Positions 51,311-61,316 of a DNA stretch of 64,000 nt are shown here, piece after piece. Position 1 is the first letter of the stretch. Each line of letters begins with the position of its first letter. The position numbers and the translations under genes are program-made. Source of the DNA: Mycobacterium sp. DL (GTDB lineage Bacteria; Actinomycetota; Actinomycetes; Mycobacteriales; Mycobacteriaceae); NCBI RefSeq assembly GCF_039729195.1, contig NZ_CP155796.1:2108001-2172000 (forward strand), written 5' to 3'. The notes below the pieces were generated by a model, which saw only the letters and a list, made by a program, of their open reading frames with translations, searched no databases and was not told where the DNA came from.

Positions 51311-52432
51311 TCAGGTCTTCTCCTCGTTGGTCCGCGGGAAGCCGCCACCCTGCGGGAACAGCGGGAACACCACGTCGTCGAGCCTCTCGGCATCACCGTT
51401 GGTCTTGTTGACCGTGGCGCCCCAGACGTTGCCGTCGGAGGAGACCTGCAGTGCCCAGGCGTGTCCGTGCTGATCCTGGCGGACCACTTCCGGGTCGCCG
51501 GTCACCGCACCGGTCTCCGGGGCCATCTGCACAGCGACCGTCTGCTTGGTGTCGACGAGGTTGACCAGCACGGTGCCGTCGAGCGCGGCGCAGCCTGCCA
51601 CGCCGGGGCGATCGGGCCAGGTCCACACCGTGGACACCGTCGAGTCCTTGCTCATGCGCTGCAACCGGTCGGCGGTCTCGGTCCGGTCGGTGACATACAG
51701 AGCGCCGTCGGCCGGGTCGATGCACATGCCGCCGCCGGGGCCGAGACCCGACATCGCGGTGGTGGTGGGGGCCTGGTCGACCGTGGTCGGCTGTTCGATG
51801 CGCAGCAGCTTGCCGGCCATCGAACCGGGATCCGACGCCTGGGCCGGGTCGCCCGCATCACCGGTCTGAACCATCAACGTCGTGGGACTGGTGAAGGCCA
51901 GTGCGCCCATGTTGCCGGTGGCCCCCTTGGGAATGCCGGTCAGGATCGGCTTGGGGACATCCCCGTCGGCGATCCGGACGACCCTGTTGTCGGTCGGGGT
52001 GCTGATGTAGGCGTACATCAACCGGTCCTGGGAGTAGGTCGGCGACAGGATGATGTCCATCAGGCCGCCGTCGCCGCTGGGGTCGACGGGGATCACCGTC
52101 TTGACGAAGGGTTCCGCTCGGACTGCCACCTGCTTGACCGCTCCCGTGGTGCGTTCGCCGACGAGCGCGGACTGACTGTCGGGCAGCATGATCAACCCGC
52201 TGGTGCTCTCCAGGCAGCCCTGCATGACACCCGGCGCCGGGCATTCCTTCGGGAACGGTGTGGCGGGAAGCGGCGGCGGCGGTGGGGGGGTGGACGTCGG
52301 GCCCGGGGCGAGTTCGGGTTCGGTGGTGTACGGCTGGGACTGCGCCGAGTCGAACCGGGCGCAGCCTGCACCGGCGAACAGCGCCGCGCACAGCAACACG
52401 ACAACTGCACCCGACGACCGGCGCTGACTCAT
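51311..52432 (-). CDS. lppZ: LppZ-like lipoprotein with glucose/sorbosone dehydrogenase-type beta-propeller
   Basis: Lipoprotein of 373 residues. ATG at 52432 gives a signal peptide with lipobox AGAGC near residue 23. A Pro-rich linker follows (TSTPPPPPPLPAT), then a six-bladed propeller of the GSDH type (GGLMDIILSPTYSQDRLMYAY; GNMGALAFTSPTTLMVQTGD; GPGGGMCIDPADGALYVTD; VAGCAALDGTVLVNLV). Cofactor use is not shown. Leaderless by -10 spacing. The position matches Rv3006 between gatB and doxX. Confidence 0.88.
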   Translation of the reverse strand: MSQRRSSGAVVVLLCAALFAGAGCARFDSAQSQPYTTEPELAPGPTSTPPPPPPLPATPFPKECPAPGVMQGCLESTSGLIMLPDSQSALVGERTTGAVKQVAVRAEPFVKTVIPVDPSGDGGLMDIILSPTYSQDRLMYAYISTPTDNRVVRIADGDVPKPILTGIPKGATGNMGALAFTSPTTLMVQTGDAGDPAQASDPGSMAGKLLRIEQPTTVDQAPTTTAMSGLGPGGGMCIDPADGALYVTDRTETADRLQRMSKDSTVSTVWTWPDRPGVAGCAALDGTVLVNLVDTKQTVAVQMAPETGAVTGDPEVVRQDQHGHAWALQVSSDGNVWGATVNKTNGDAERLDDVVFPLFPQGGGFPRTNEEKT

Positions 52433-52439
52433 GCACGCC

Positions 52440-52445
52440 AGGTTA
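52440..52445 (-). promoter_or_regulatory. -10 hexamer for leaderless lppZ
   Basis: TAACCT on the minus strand, 7 bases before the ATG at 52432. Confidence 0.45.
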
Positions 52446-52566
52446 CGGATTGTCGGGCGGTACGCGCCACGCGCTCCGCCCGACACCGCCCGGCGCAGCA
52501 CAAACAGTGTCGATAAACAGCGGTCAACGCGCCGCGCCAATTCCCGACTCGGCGGTGACTAGCACT

Positions 52567-52572
52567 TACCCT
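52567..52572 (+). promoter_or_regulatory. -10 hexamer for leaderless doxX
   Basis: TACCCT followed by 7 bases and the GTG at 52580. Confidence 0.45.
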
Positions 52573-52579
52573 GGCAGCT

Positions 52580-53407
52580 GTGACAAGTCCCCAAGACCCA
52601 CGCCCCTGGCAGCGGCCCGACGAATCGGGCGGTCGGCCTGCGTCGGCGAGCCTGGTGGATCCCGAGGACGATCTCCCTTCCGCGAACTACGGCGGTGACT
52701 TCGAAACCACCGCGATCCCGCGCTACGACGCCGCCAAGCCGGCGAACGAACACCCCTTCGGCCTGATGAACGATCCCGAACCGCTGCCGTACGTACAGCC
52801 CAGCGGTGGCCTGGCCGCCGGCGCATATGGCGCCGCGGCCCCCGCCGAGGTCGTCAGTGACCCCGATCGCCGCGATGCGGACCGCAGAGGCACCCAGGAC
52901 CTGGGCCTGCTGTTGTTGCGGATCGCGGTCGGTGCCCTGTTCATCGGCCACGGCCTGCAGAAGGTGTTCGGCTGGTGGGGCGGTCCCGGTCTCGGTGGCT
53001 TCCGGGATTCGCTGACCGAATGGGGCTTCCAGTACGCCGACATCCTGACCTACGTGGCCGCCGGCGGCCAGATCGCCGCCGGTGTGCTGCTCGTCCTCGG
53101 GCTGTTCACCCCGATCGCGGCCGCGGGAGCGCTGGCCTACCTGGTCACCGCCTTCCTCGCCGAGGTGTCGATCGCCCACGACGAGGCCAGGCTCTCGGCC
53201 TTCCTCACCGACGGCCACGAATACCTGGTGATCCTGGTGTGCGTGGTCGCGGCGATGATCCTGATCGGCCCCGGTAGGTACGGTCTGGACGCGGGCCGGG
53301 GCTGGGCCCGTCGCCCCTTCATCGGGTCGTTCGCCGCACTGATCCTGGGTGTGGGTGCGGGCGTGGCGATCTGGGTGCTGCTCAACGGCGCCAATCCCTT
53401 GGCGTGA
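52580..53407 (+). CDS. doxX: DoxX-family membrane protein (Rv3005c-like)
   Basis: Membrane protein of 275 residues. A disordered, Asp/Pro-rich cytoplasmic N-terminus (~1-105) precedes four helices of the DoxX fold: LGLLLLRIAVGALFIGHGLQKVFGW-type helix 1, YVAAGGQIAAGVLLVLGLF, the loop with HDEARLSAFLTDGHEYLVILV, and a final helix ALILGVGAGVAIWVLL. In M. tuberculosis DoxX joins SodA and SseA in a membrane oxidoreductase complex for thiol and superoxide stress. GTG at 52580. The stop codon lies in the first unit of a 25-base tandem duplication. Confidence 0.9.
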   Translation: MTSPQDPRPWQRPDESGGRPASASLVDPEDDLPSANYGGDFETTAIPRYDAAKPANEHPFGLMNDPEPLPYVQPSGGLAAGAYGAAAPAEVVSDPDRRDADRRGTQDLGLLLLRIAVGALFIGHGLQKVFGWWGGPGLGGFRDSLTEWGFQYADILTYVAAGGQIAAGVLLVLGLFTPIAAAGALAYLVTAFLAEVSIAHDEARLSAFLTDGHEYLVILVCVVAAMILIGPGRYGLDAGRGWARRPFIGSFAALILGVGAGVAIWVLLNGANPLA

Positions 53408-53440
53408 CGCGCGAGCCAATCCCTTGGCGTGACGCGCGAG
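53391..53440. repeat. Perfect 25-bp tandem duplication across the doxX stop
   Basis: Two identical adjacent 25-base units at 53391-53415 and 53416-53440, each starting CCAATCCCTTGGCG and ending GACGCGCGAG. The doxX stop is in unit 1. Unit 2 repeats the last codons and stop out of use. Confidence 0.95.
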
Positions 53441-53518
53441 CGTTGAGCCTGCGTTGAGGGCGACGAAGTGTGAGAGACGTGCGCCATGGTCGCAGTCTCA
53501 GCGGAGCTGGCCGGACTG

Positions 53519-53908
53519 TCAGTCGTAGGGATTGGGCACGCGTCCGCCGCTGGCCACCGTCAGCTGCGGCAGCGTGGCGAACGTGACTGCCGGCAGTGGC
53601 AATTCACTCCCGTCGCGGCGGCGGGCCAGCGCCCATGCCCGCCGGCCGAACCGCAGCCCGTCGATCTCGTCCCAGCGGACCGTCTCGCTGCTCAGCAACC
53701 GTCGCGCGGTGACCCCGTCACCGTCTGCGGTGGTCCGGTACCGGCTGATCACCAGCGACAGCATCACCGGGATGACAAACAGCAGCACCGACCACCCGCC
53801 CACGGCCAGCACCACCGACAGCAGTGCGAACGAGAACAGCGCGACGGCGAGGTGCGCCATGGGTGAGATCCTGATGACCACCGGGGCCGACGTCGAAGGG
53901 GAACCCAT
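53519..53908 (-). CDS. cfp6: Cfp6-like membrane protein with bacterial PH-like domain
   Basis: Protein of 129 residues. An N-terminal VVIRISPMAHLAVALFSFAL leads into two hydrophobic helices (~20-60), followed by a small PH-like domain (ARRLLSSETVRWDEIDGLRF; LPAVTFATLPQLTVASGGRVPNPY). The end matches remembered M. tuberculosis Cfp6. ATG at 53908 is chosen; an internal ATG would give the shorter 112-residue form. Function unknown. It is divergent from the ilv leader. Confidence 0.82.
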   Translation of the reverse strand: MGSPSTSAPVVIRISPMAHLAVALFSFALLSVVLAVGGWSVLLFVIPVMLSLVISRYRTTADGDGVTARRLLSSETVRWDEIDGLRFGRRAWALARRRDGSELPLPAVTFATLPQLTVASGGRVPNPYD

Positions 53909-53935
53909 GCCGCCATCATTCCATCGACAGGGCAT

Positions 53936-53965
53936 TTGACGTTTGGCCAGTTCGGCGGCTACCGT
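53936..53965 (+). promoter_or_regulatory. Promoter of the ilv leader and ilvBNC operon
   Basis: TTGACG at 53936-53941, 18-base spacer, TACCGT at 53960-53965. The transcript would start at or within two bases of the leader-peptide ATG (53974), so the leader peptide is probably translated from a leaderless RNA. Confidence 0.6.
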
Positions 53966-53973
53966 CGACTGCT

Positions 53974-54039
53974 ATGCAGACCATGCTCGTAGTAATTGGG
54001 TTGCGCGTTGATGCCGCGCTGGCCCCGATTCGGGCATAG
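53974..54039 (+). CDS. Branched-chain amino acid leader peptide of the ilv operon
   Basis: A 21-residue ORF with a dense run of regulatory residues (MLVVIGLRV, then further Leu and Ile). It uses GTA GTA ATT and TTG, codons that are rare in this G+C-rich genome. It ends with TAG 21 bases before a strong terminator hairpin, and ilvB follows. This is the layout of ribosome-mediated attenuation known for ilvBNC in Corynebacterium and predicted in other actinobacteria. Stalling for lack of charged Val, Leu or Ile tRNA would block the segment 54001-54014 and change RNA folding. Confidence 0.8.
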   Translation: MQTMLVVIGLRVDAALAPIRA

Positions 54040-54060
54040 CAAAACAGCATCGACGCGCAA
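54001..54060 (+). promoter_or_regulatory. Attenuator 1:2 stem of the ilv leader
   Basis: Bases 54001-54014 (TTGCGCGTTGATGC, inside the leader ORF) pair with 54047-54060 (GCATCGACGCGCAA) over 14 bp with one G-U pair. A ribosome paused on the Val-Val-Ile codons just upstream would cover the left arm. The alternative antiterminator pairing was not resolved by eye. Confidence 0.65.
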
Positions 54061-54096
54061 CCCTCGTACAGCCCGCTGGGCTGACGGGGGTTTTTT
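54059..54096 (+). terminator. ilv attenuator intrinsic terminator
   Basis: Stem 54059-54074 with 54078-54092, loop GCT, one bulged A and one G-U pair, about 15 bp in all, followed by TTTTTT at 54091-54096. This is the only U-tract terminator I found in the window. ilvB starts 58 bases later. Confidence 0.85.
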
Positions 54097-54154
54097 GTTG
54101 CCCCAGCACCGATTTTGAGAAGATCGCACCGACCGAGAAAGACCAGAGGACACC

Positions 54155-56035
54155 GTGAGCGCACCCACCACGCGACCACCCGAGCAGTCGGCGACCCCGA
54201 CGAACGGGACAGCGGCTGCCGCGAAGCACAACTCCGCGACAGCCCCGGCGCAAGCCATACGTCAACCGAATAACGTTGCCCCGCATCAACTCACCGGGGC
54301 CCAGGCCGTCATCCGGGCGCTCGAGGAGCTCGACGTCGATACGATCTTCGGTATCCCCGGCGGCGCGGTTCTGCCGGTGTACGACCCGCTGTTCGACTCG
54401 CAGAAGCTGCGGCACGTCCTGGTCCGCCACGAGCAGGGTGCGGGCCACGCCGCCAGCGGTTACGCCCACGCCACCGGCAAGGTCGGCGTCATGATGGCGA
54501 CGTCCGGTCCCGGCGCGACCAACCTGGTGACGCCGCTGGCAGACGCCCAGATGGACTCGATCCCGGTGGTGGCGATCACCGGACAGGTCGGACGAGGGCT
54601 GATCGGCACGGACGCGTTCCAGGAAGCCGACATCTCCGGCATCACCATGCCGATCACCAAGCACAACTTCCTGGTGCGCAACGGTGACGACATCGCGCGC
54701 GCGCTGGCAGAGGCGTTCCACATCGCCTCGACCGGGCGCCCGGGCGCGGTGCTCGTCGACATCCCGAAGGACATCCTGCAGGGCGAGTGCACGTTCAGCT
54801 GGCCCCCGCAGATGGACCTGCCGGGCTACAAGCCGAACACCAAGCCGCACAACCGGCAGATCCGCGAGGCCGCCAAGCTGATCGCCGCCGCCCGCAAGCC
54901 GGTGCTCTACGTCGGCGGCGGGGTCATCCGCGGTGAAGCCACCGCGGAACTTTCGGCGCTGGCCGAGTTGACCGGAATCCCGGTGGTCACCACGCTGATG
55001 GCGCGCGGTGCGTTCCCGGACAGCCACCGGCAGAACCTCGGTATGCCCGGCATGCACGGCACCGTCTCCGCGGTGGCCGCGCTGCAGCGCAGCGACCTGC
55101 TCATCGCGCTGGGGACACGCTTCGACGACCGGGTGACCGGCAAGTTGGAGTCCTTCGCCCCCGAGGCCAAGGTCATCCACGCCGACATCGACCCCGCCGA
55201 GATCGGCAAGAACAGGCACGCCGACGTGCCGATCGTCGGTGACGTCAAGGCGGTCATCACCGACCTGCTCGACGTGCTGCGCCGTGACGGCGCCTCCGAC
55301 GTCATCGAGATCGACGACTGGTGGACCTACCTGCAGAACGTGCAGGACACTTATCCGCTGAGCTACGGGCCGCAGAGCGACGGCAGCCTGTCACCCGAGT
55401 ACGTCATCGAAAGTCTGGGAAAGATCGCCGGACCCGACGCCATCTACGTGGCCGGTGTCGGGCAGCACCAGATGTGGGCCGCACAGTTCATCTCGTACGA
55501 GAAGCCCAAGACGTGGCTGAACTCGGGTGGGCTGGGCACGATGGGCTACGCGGTGCCCGCGGCGATGGGCGCCAAGATGGGTTGCCCGGACACCGAGGTG
55601 TGGGCCATCGACGGGGACGGGTGCTTCCAGATGACCAACCAGGAGCTGGCCACCTGCGCGATCGAGGGCATCCCCATCAAGGTGGCGGTGATCAACAACG
55701 GCAACCTCGGCATGGTGCGGCAGTGGCAGACGCTGTTCTACGAAGAGCGGTACAGCCAGACTGATCTGTCCACCCATTCGCGGCGGATCCCGGACTTCGT
55801 CAAGCTGGCCGAGGCGCTCGGCTGCGTCGGATTGCGTTGTGAGCGCGAAGAAGACGTCGCGGACGTCATCGCGCAAGCCCGGGCGATCAACGATCGGCCG
55901 GTCGTCATCGACTTCACCGTCGGCGCCGACGCCCAGGTGTGGCCGATGGTGGCCGCAGGCACCAGCAACGACGAGATCCAGGCGGCGCAGGGAATCCGGC
56001 CGTTGTTCGGCGATCCGGAAGAGGGACACGCATGA
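54155..56035 (+). CDS. ilvB: Acetolactate synthase large (catalytic) subunit
   Basis: ThDP enzyme that joins two pyruvates, or pyruvate and 2-oxobutyrate, in the first common step of valine, leucine and isoleucine synthesis. 626 residues. After a ~45-residue Ala/Thr-rich tail come the catalytic Glu in [15 protein letters not shown] near residue 95, the FAD-region motif [11 protein letters not shown], and the ThDP/Mg motif in [16 protein letters not shown] with VINNGNLGM near residue 515. GTG at 54155 has AGAGGA 5 bases upstream. ATGA overlap with ilvN. Controlled by the attenuator upstream. Confidence 0.96.
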   Translation: MSAPTTRPPEQSATPTNGTAAAAKHNSATAPAQAIRQPNNVAPHQLTGAQAVIRALEELDVDTIFGIPGGAVLPVYDPLFDSQKLRHVLVRHEQGAGHAASGYAHATGKVGVMMATSGPGATNLVTPLADAQMDSIPVVAITGQVGRGLIGTDAFQEADISGITMPITKHNFLVRNGDDIARALAEAFHIASTGRPGAVLVDIPKDILQGECTFSWPPQMDLPGYKPNTKPHNRQIREAAKLIAAARKPVLYVGGGVIRGEATAELSALAELTGIPVVTTLMARGAFPDSHRQNLGMPGMHGTVSAVAALQRSDLLIALGTRFDDRVTGKLESFAPEAKVIHADIDPAEIGKNRHADVPIVGDVKAVITDLLDVLRRDGASDVIEIDDWWTYLQNVQDTYPLSYGPQSDGSLSPEYVIESLGKIAGPDAIYVAGVGQHQMWAAQFISYEKPKTWLNSGGLGTMGYAVPAAMGAKMGCPDTEVWAIDGDGCFQMTNQELATCAIEGIPIKVAVINNGNLGMVRQWQTLFYEERYSQTDLSTHSRRIPDFVKLAEALGCVGLRCEREEDVADVIAQARAINDRPVVIDFTVGADAQVWPMVAAGTSNDEIQAAQGIRPLFGDPEEGHA

Positions 56036-56544
56036 GCACCGCTGCTCCGCGCACACACACACTGTCGGTGCTCGTGGAGGACAAACCGGGCGTGCTCGCC
56101 CGCGTGGCGTCGCTGTTCTCCCGGCGCGGCTACAACATCCAGTCGCTGGCCGTCGGCGCCACCGAGCACAAGAATCTCTCCCGGATGACCATCGTGGTCG
56201 ACGTCGAGGATTCACCGCTGGAGCAGATCACCAAGCAGCTCAACAAGCTGATCAACGTGATCAAGATCGTCGAGCAGGATGAGGAGACCACCGTCTCCCG
56301 CGAGCTCGCGCTGATCAAGGTCCGCACCGATGCGTCCACCCGTGGCCAGGTGATCGAAGCGGTCAACCTGTTCCGCGCCAAGGTCGTCGACGTCTCGAAC
56401 GAGTCGCTGACCGTCGAGGCCACCGGAACGCCTGGAAAGATCGAAGCGCTGTTGCGGGTGCTCGAGCCCTACGGGGTTCGCGAGATCGTCCAGTCCGGTG
56501 TGGTGTCGCTGTCCCGCGGCCCCCGCGGTATCAGCACCAAGTAA
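56032..56544 (+). CDS. ilvN: Acetolactate synthase small (regulatory) subunit
   Basis: Regulatory subunit of 170 residues that binds valine for feedback inhibition. The N-terminal ACT domain has [21 protein letters not shown] near residue 10 and [12 protein letters not shown]. The C-terminal domain ([33 protein letters not shown]) is of the ALS_ss_C type. ATGA overlap with ilvB ensures coupled production. Confidence 0.96.
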   Translation: MSTAAPRTHTLSVLVEDKPGVLARVASLFSRRGYNIQSLAVGATEHKNLSRMTIVVDVEDSPLEQITKQLNKLINVIKIVEQDEETTVSRELALIKVRTDASTRGQVIEAVNLFRAKVVDVSNESLTVEATGTPGKIEALLRVLEPYGVREIVQSGVVSLSRGPRGISTK

Positions 56545-56547
56545 TGA

Positions 56548-57597
<1,050 letters not shown>

Positions 57598-57603
57598 TTC
57601 CTT

Positions 57604-57656
57604 GCGATTTCGGTGTAGTTCGTCACGTTGAGCGAGACGAGCTACACCGAAATCGC
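57604..57656. terminator. Long inverted repeat between convergent ilvC and the WrbA-like gene
   Basis: Arms of 21 bases (57604-57624 and 57636-57656) pair perfectly except for one G-T wobble, around an 11-base loop. The arms begin GCGATTTCGGTGTAG and end CTACACCGAAATCGC. No U-tract on either strand. Its tail-to-tail position suggests a bidirectional terminator. It has the same arm length as the element at 14604-14664 but a different sequence. Confidence 0.65.
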
Positions 57657-57658
57657 GT

Positions 57659-58255
57659 CTAGGACAGGCGGTCGGCCACACCGACCACGCGACGCGCCAG
57701 GTGGTCCAGCGCGTCCAGCGTGGGGTCCTCGAGGTCGTTGCTGTTTTCCGGCCCGGTGATGTGCCCGACGCCGTAGGGGTTGCCGTCGGCGAACTTGACA
57801 CCGTCGGTGTATCCGGGCGGCACGATGATGCCGCCGAAGTGCATCAGGGAGATGTTGAGCGTGATCAGCGTCGTCTCCTGACCGCCATGCGCGGTTTGTG
57901 ACGAGGTGAACGCGGCGTAGACCTTGTCGGCGAGCTTGCCCTGAGCCCAGAGGCCACCCAGCGAGTCGATGAAATTGCGGAACTGCGATGCCGTGTTGCC
58001 GAAACGGGTCGGCGATCCGAAGATCACCGCGTCGGCCCAGACGATGTCGTCACCGGTGGCTGCCGGGAGATCTTTGGTTGCTTCGTAATTGGCCGTCCAC
58101 GCGGTGTTCTTCGCGAAGGAATCGGGGTCTCGTGTCTCGGCGATGTGCCGTACCCGGACTTCTGCGCCCGCAGACTCGGCTGCCGCTGCGACGCGGTTGG
58201 CCATCACGGTGCCGTGCCCCGTCGCCGAGTAGTAGATGACCGCGAGTTTTGTCAT
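57659..58255 (-). CDS. WrbA-like NAD(P)H:quinone oxidoreductase (flavodoxin fold)
   Basis: FMN flavoprotein of 198 residues with the WrbA pattern: [20 protein letters not shown] (phosphate loop) at the start, [21 protein letters not shown] near residue 80, and [19 protein letters not shown] with [13 protein letters not shown] near residue 125. It would reduce quinones by two electrons and protect against redox stress. ATG at 58255. It is the downstream minus-strand neighbour of the phytoene-dehydrogenase-like gene, 13 bases apart, so the two may be co-transcribed. Confidence 0.9.
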   Translation of the reverse strand: MTKLAVIYYSATGHGTVMANRVAAAAESAGAEVRVRHIAETRDPDSFAKNTAWTANYEATKDLPAATGDDIVWADAVIFGSPTRFGNTASQFRNFIDSLGGLWAQGKLADKVYAAFTSSQTAHGGQETTLITLNISLMHFGGIIVPPGYTDGVKFADGNPYGVGHITGPENSNDLEDPTLDALDHLARRVVGVADRLS

Positions 58256-58268
58256 GTGGACAGCGTAC

Positions 58269-59699
58269 TCAGGGCGACAGATTCGGCAGGTCCCTGATGC
58301 CGAACTCCTTGCGCAACACCGTGCGGGCGGCGTAGTACCCCGACATGCCGTGCACTCCACCGCCGGGCGGGGCCGCCGACGAGCACAGGTACGCCTTCGG
58401 GATCGGCGTCGACCACGGATCCCAGCGCAGTGCGGGACCGGTGAGTGCGCTGAACATGTTGTTGCCGCCGACGCCGATGTCTCCGCCGACGAGGTTGGCG
58501 TTGTGGTCGGCCAGTCGCGCCGCAGGAACGCTACGCACGCCGACGACCAGATCCCGGAAGCCCGGCGCGAAGCGCTCGACGATGCCGGTGACGGTTTCGG
58601 CCATGTCCATCGTGGAACCTTGCGGGACATGTGCGTAGGCCCACAGTGGCCGGCGACCCTGGGCGTCGATCCGGCTGGGATCGGCCAGGTGGGGGAGTGC
58701 GGCGAGCACCATCGGCCACTCGGCGTGCCGGCCGTCGGCGATCTCCTGCTCGGCGCGCGCCATCATGGACCGGTCACCGCCCAGGTGCAGCGTCGGAGCC
58801 TGCGCCAAACGCGAATCCCGCCAGGGGATCTCGCCGGAGAGCACGAAGTCGACCTTCGCCACCCCCGGTCCGTAGCGGTAGCCCCGCAGGGTCTTGGCGT
58901 AGCGCGAGGGCAACCGGTCTCCGTAGATCCCCAGCAGCGCGGTCGGCGCCGTGTCGTAGAGGACCACTCCCGAAGGTGGGTCCGTGACCGCTTCGCTGAG
59001 CGTCAGTTCGCCACCGTGCGAGCGCAGATCGGCCAGCAGCGCGTCCGGGATGGCCTGTGAGCCGCCGACGGGTATCGGCCAACCGACCGAATGGCCGAGG
59101 GTGGCCAACATCAGGCCCGCACCCGAAGCCACCAGCGAGGGCATCTGCGAGATCGTATGTGCCGCAACGCCGGTGAAGAGTGCCCGGGCGTCCTCCCCGG
59201 CGAGCGTGCCCCACGCCGGGCTGCCCTGGGCGAGCAGGCGAGGGGCGACCCGAAGCGCAGCCGTGATGCTCGGGGGGACGGACCGCTTGTCTCCGAGTAA
59301 CAGGCCGACGACGCCGTCGGAGTCGGCCGACAACGGACCCAGCAGCCGACGCCACGACGCGCCGTCGTCGAGTTCGGCGCTGGTGCGTTCGATGTCGAGG
59401 TAGCCGATCGCGGCGGGTCGATCCGGCAGCGGGTTGCCGTAGGACACCTCGGGCACCGTCAGCGCCACCCCCCGCGCGCGCAGGTCGAATGCGGAGAAGA
59501 ACGGCGACGCCAGGGCCAGCGGGTGCACGGCGGAGCAGATGTCGTGTGACACCCCGGAGAACTCGGGGTCGGGCAGGGTGCGGGCACCGCCTCCGTAGGT
59601 GGGCTGGGCCTCGATCACCCGTACCGATAGACCCGCTCGTGCGCAGATGACAGCGGCGGCCAGACCGTTGGGCCCGCTACCGACGATGGTGATGTCCAC
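58269..59699 (-). CDS. Phytoene dehydrogenase-like NAD(P)/FAD oxidoreductase (Rv2997-like)
   Basis: Flavoprotein of 476 residues of the CrtI/COG1233 type. N-terminal [22 protein letters not shown] binds FAD, with [15 protein letters not shown] completing the site. The C-terminal substrate and FAD closure motif is [20 protein letters not shown] near residue 445. The substrate is unknown; no carotenoid genes are near. GTG at 59699 is preceded by TGTAAT with 6 bases between, so it is probably leaderless. Its promoter lies back-to-back with that of serA. Confidence 0.88.
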   Translation of the reverse strand: MDITIVGSGPNGLAAAVICARAGLSVRVIEAQPTYGGGARTLPDPEFSGVSHDICSAVHPLALASPFFSAFDLRARGVALTVPEVSYGNPLPDRPAAIGYLDIERTSAELDDGASWRRLLGPLSADSDGVVGLLLGDKRSVPPSITAALRVAPRLLAQGSPAWGTLAGEDARALFTGVAAHTISQMPSLVASGAGLMLATLGHSVGWPIPVGGSQAIPDALLADLRSHGGELTLSEAVTDPPSGVVLYDTAPTALLGIYGDRLPSRYAKTLRGYRYGPGVAKVDFVLSGEIPWRDSRLAQAPTLHLGGDRSMMARAEQEIADGRHAEWPMVLAALPHLADPSRIDAQGRRPLWAYAHVPQGSTMDMAETVTGIVERFAPGFRDLVVGVRSVPAARLADHNANLVGGDIGVGGNNMFSALTGPALRWDPWSTPIPKAYLCSSAAPPGGGVHGMSGYYAARTVLRKEFGIRDLPNLSP

Positions 59700-59705
59700 C
59701 GCTCC

Positions 59706-59711
59706 ATTACA
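59706..59711 (-). promoter_or_regulatory. -10 hexamer for the phytoene-dehydrogenase-like gene
   Basis: TGTAAT on the minus strand, 6 bases before the GTG at 59699; five of six bases match TATAAT. Confidence 0.45.
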
Positions 59712-59717
59712 GCCCAC

Positions 59718-59723
59718 TAGGCT
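59718..59723 (+). promoter_or_regulatory. -10 hexamer for leaderless serA
   Basis: TAGGCT followed by 6 bases and the GTG at 59730. It lies only 6 bases from the opposing -10, so the two divergent promoters share their DNA. Confidence 0.5.
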
Positions 59724-59729
59724 GTCCGC

Positions 59730-61316
59730 GTGAGTTTGCCTGTAGTACTGATCGCCGACAAGCTGGCCCAATCGACGGTGGAAGCCCTCGGTGACCAGGT
59801 CGAAGTCCGTTGGGTGGATGGTCCGGACCGGGAGAAGCTGCTGGCTGCCGTCGTGGATGCCGACGCTCTGCTGGTGCGCTCGGCCACCACCGTCGACGCC
59901 GAGGTCCTCGCCGCGGCGCCGAAGCTCAAGATCGTCGCCCGCGCAGGAGTCGGACTCGACAACGTCGACGTCGATGCCGCCACGGCGCGCGGCGTCCTGG
60001 TGGTCAACGCCCCGACGTCGAACATCCACAGTGCCGCCGAGCACGCTTTGGCGCTGCTGCTGTCGACTGCGCGCCAGATCCCCGCCGCCGATGCCACGCT
60101 GCGGGAGCGCACCTGGAAGCGCTCGGCGTTCTCCGGCACCGAGATCTTCGGCAAGACCGTCGGTGTGGTGGGCCTCGGGCGCATCGGCCAGCTGGTGGCG
60201 CAGCGTCTCGCCGCTTTCGGCGCCCACATCACGGCCTACGACCCGTATGTGTCCCATGCACGCGCCGCGCAGTTGGGCATCGAGCTGTTGACACTCGACG
60301 AACTGCTGGCGCGCGCCGACTTCATCTCGGTTCACCTGCCCAAGACCAAGGAGACCGCAGGCCTGATCGGTAAGGATGCGCTGGCCAAGATCAAGCCGGG
60401 CGCCATCATCGTCAACGCCGCCCGCGGTGGCCTCATCGACGAGGCGGCGCTCGCCGAGGCCATCACCAGCGGTCACGTCCGCGGCGCGGGACTCGACGTT
60501 TTCTCGACCGAGCCGTGCACCGACAGTCCGCTGTTCGAGCTGCCGCAGGTGGTGGTGACGCCGCATCTGGGAGCGTCCACCGCCGAGGCGCAGGACCGGG
60601 CGGGCACCGACGTCGCAGCCAGCGTGAAGCTCGCGTTGGCCGGGGAGTTCGTACCGGACGCCGTCAACGTCGGCGGTGGCGTCGTCGGTGAAGAGGTGGC
60701 GCCCTGGCTCGACCTGGTGCGCAAGCTCGGCCTGCTCGCCGGTGTGCTGTCGAGCGAACTGCCGGTGTCGCTGTCGGTGCAGGTGTACGGCGAGCTGGCC
60801 GGCGAAGAGGTCGAGGTGCTCAAACTCTCGGCATTGCGTGGCCTGTTCTCGGCGGTGATCGAGGATCAGGTCACTTTCGTCAACGCGCCGGCGCTGGCCG
60901 CCGAGCGCGGCGTGGAAGCGTCGATCACCACCGCCTCGGAGAGCCCCAACCACCGCAGCGTCGTCGACGTGCGTGCCGTCGGGGCCGACGGGTCGACGGT
61001 GAACGTCGCCGGCACGCTGACCGGCCCGCAACTGGTCGAGAAGATCGTCCAGATCAACGCCCGAAACCTGGATCTGCGTGCCGAGGGCGTCAACCTGATC
61101 ATCAACTACGACGACCAGCCCGGTGCGCTCGGCAAGATCGGTACGCTGCTCGGCGGCGCCGGGGCCAACATCCTTGCCGCGCAGCTCAGTCAGGACGCCG
61201 ACGGCGAGGGCGCGACGATCATGCTGCGGCTGGACCGTCAGGTGTCCGACGATGTGCTCTCCGCCATCAGTCGCGACGTGAACGCGGTGACGCTGGAAGT
61301 GGTGGATCTCTCATGA
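59730..61316 (+). CDS. serA: D-3-phosphoglycerate dehydrogenase (long form)
   Basis: First enzyme of serine synthesis, 528 residues. Substrate and nucleotide domains with [19 protein letters not shown] near residue 70, the NAD motif [15 protein letters not shown] near residue 147, [16 protein letters not shown] near residue 230, and the catalytic His in [14 protein letters not shown] near residue 280. An intervening regulatory domain (~305-450) and a C-terminal ACT domain ([19 protein letters not shown] near 455) make it the long mycobacterial type, inhibited by serine. ATGA overlap with leuB. Confidence 0.96.
   Translation: MSLPVVLIADKLAQSTVEALGDQVEVRWVDGPDREKLLAAVVDADALLVRSATTVDAEVLAAAPKLKIVARAGVGLDNVDVDAATARGVLVVNAPTSNIHSAAEHALALLLSTARQIPAADATLRERTWKRSAFSGTEIFGKTVGVVGLGRIGQLVAQRLAAFGAHITAYDPYVSHARAAQLGIELLTLDELLARADFISVHLPKTKETAGLIGKDALAKIKPGAIIVNAARGGLIDEAALAEAITSGHVRGAGLDVFSTEPCTDSPLFELPQVVVTPHLGASTAEAQDRAGTDVAASVKLALAGEFVPDAVNVGGGVVGEEVAPWLDLVRKLGLLAGVLSSELPVSLSVQVYGELAGEEVEVLKLSALRGLFSAVIEDQVTFVNAPALAAERGVEASITTASESPNHRSVVDVRAVGADGSTVNVAGTLTGPQLVEKIVQINARNLDLRAEGVNLIINYDDQPGALGKIGTLLGGAGANILAAQLSQDADGEGATIMLRLDRQVSDDVLSAISRDVNAVTLEVVDLS

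Noticed and set aside
53974..54096. T-box riboswitch upstream of ilvB
   Set aside because: No T-box bulge sequence or specifier stem was seen; the leader ORF and terminator fit ribosome-mediated attenuation.
58256..58630. N-terminal extension of the WrbA-like gene
   Set aside because: It would overlap the phytoene-dehydrogenase-like gene in a shadow frame. The flavodoxin fold begins at the ATG at 58255.
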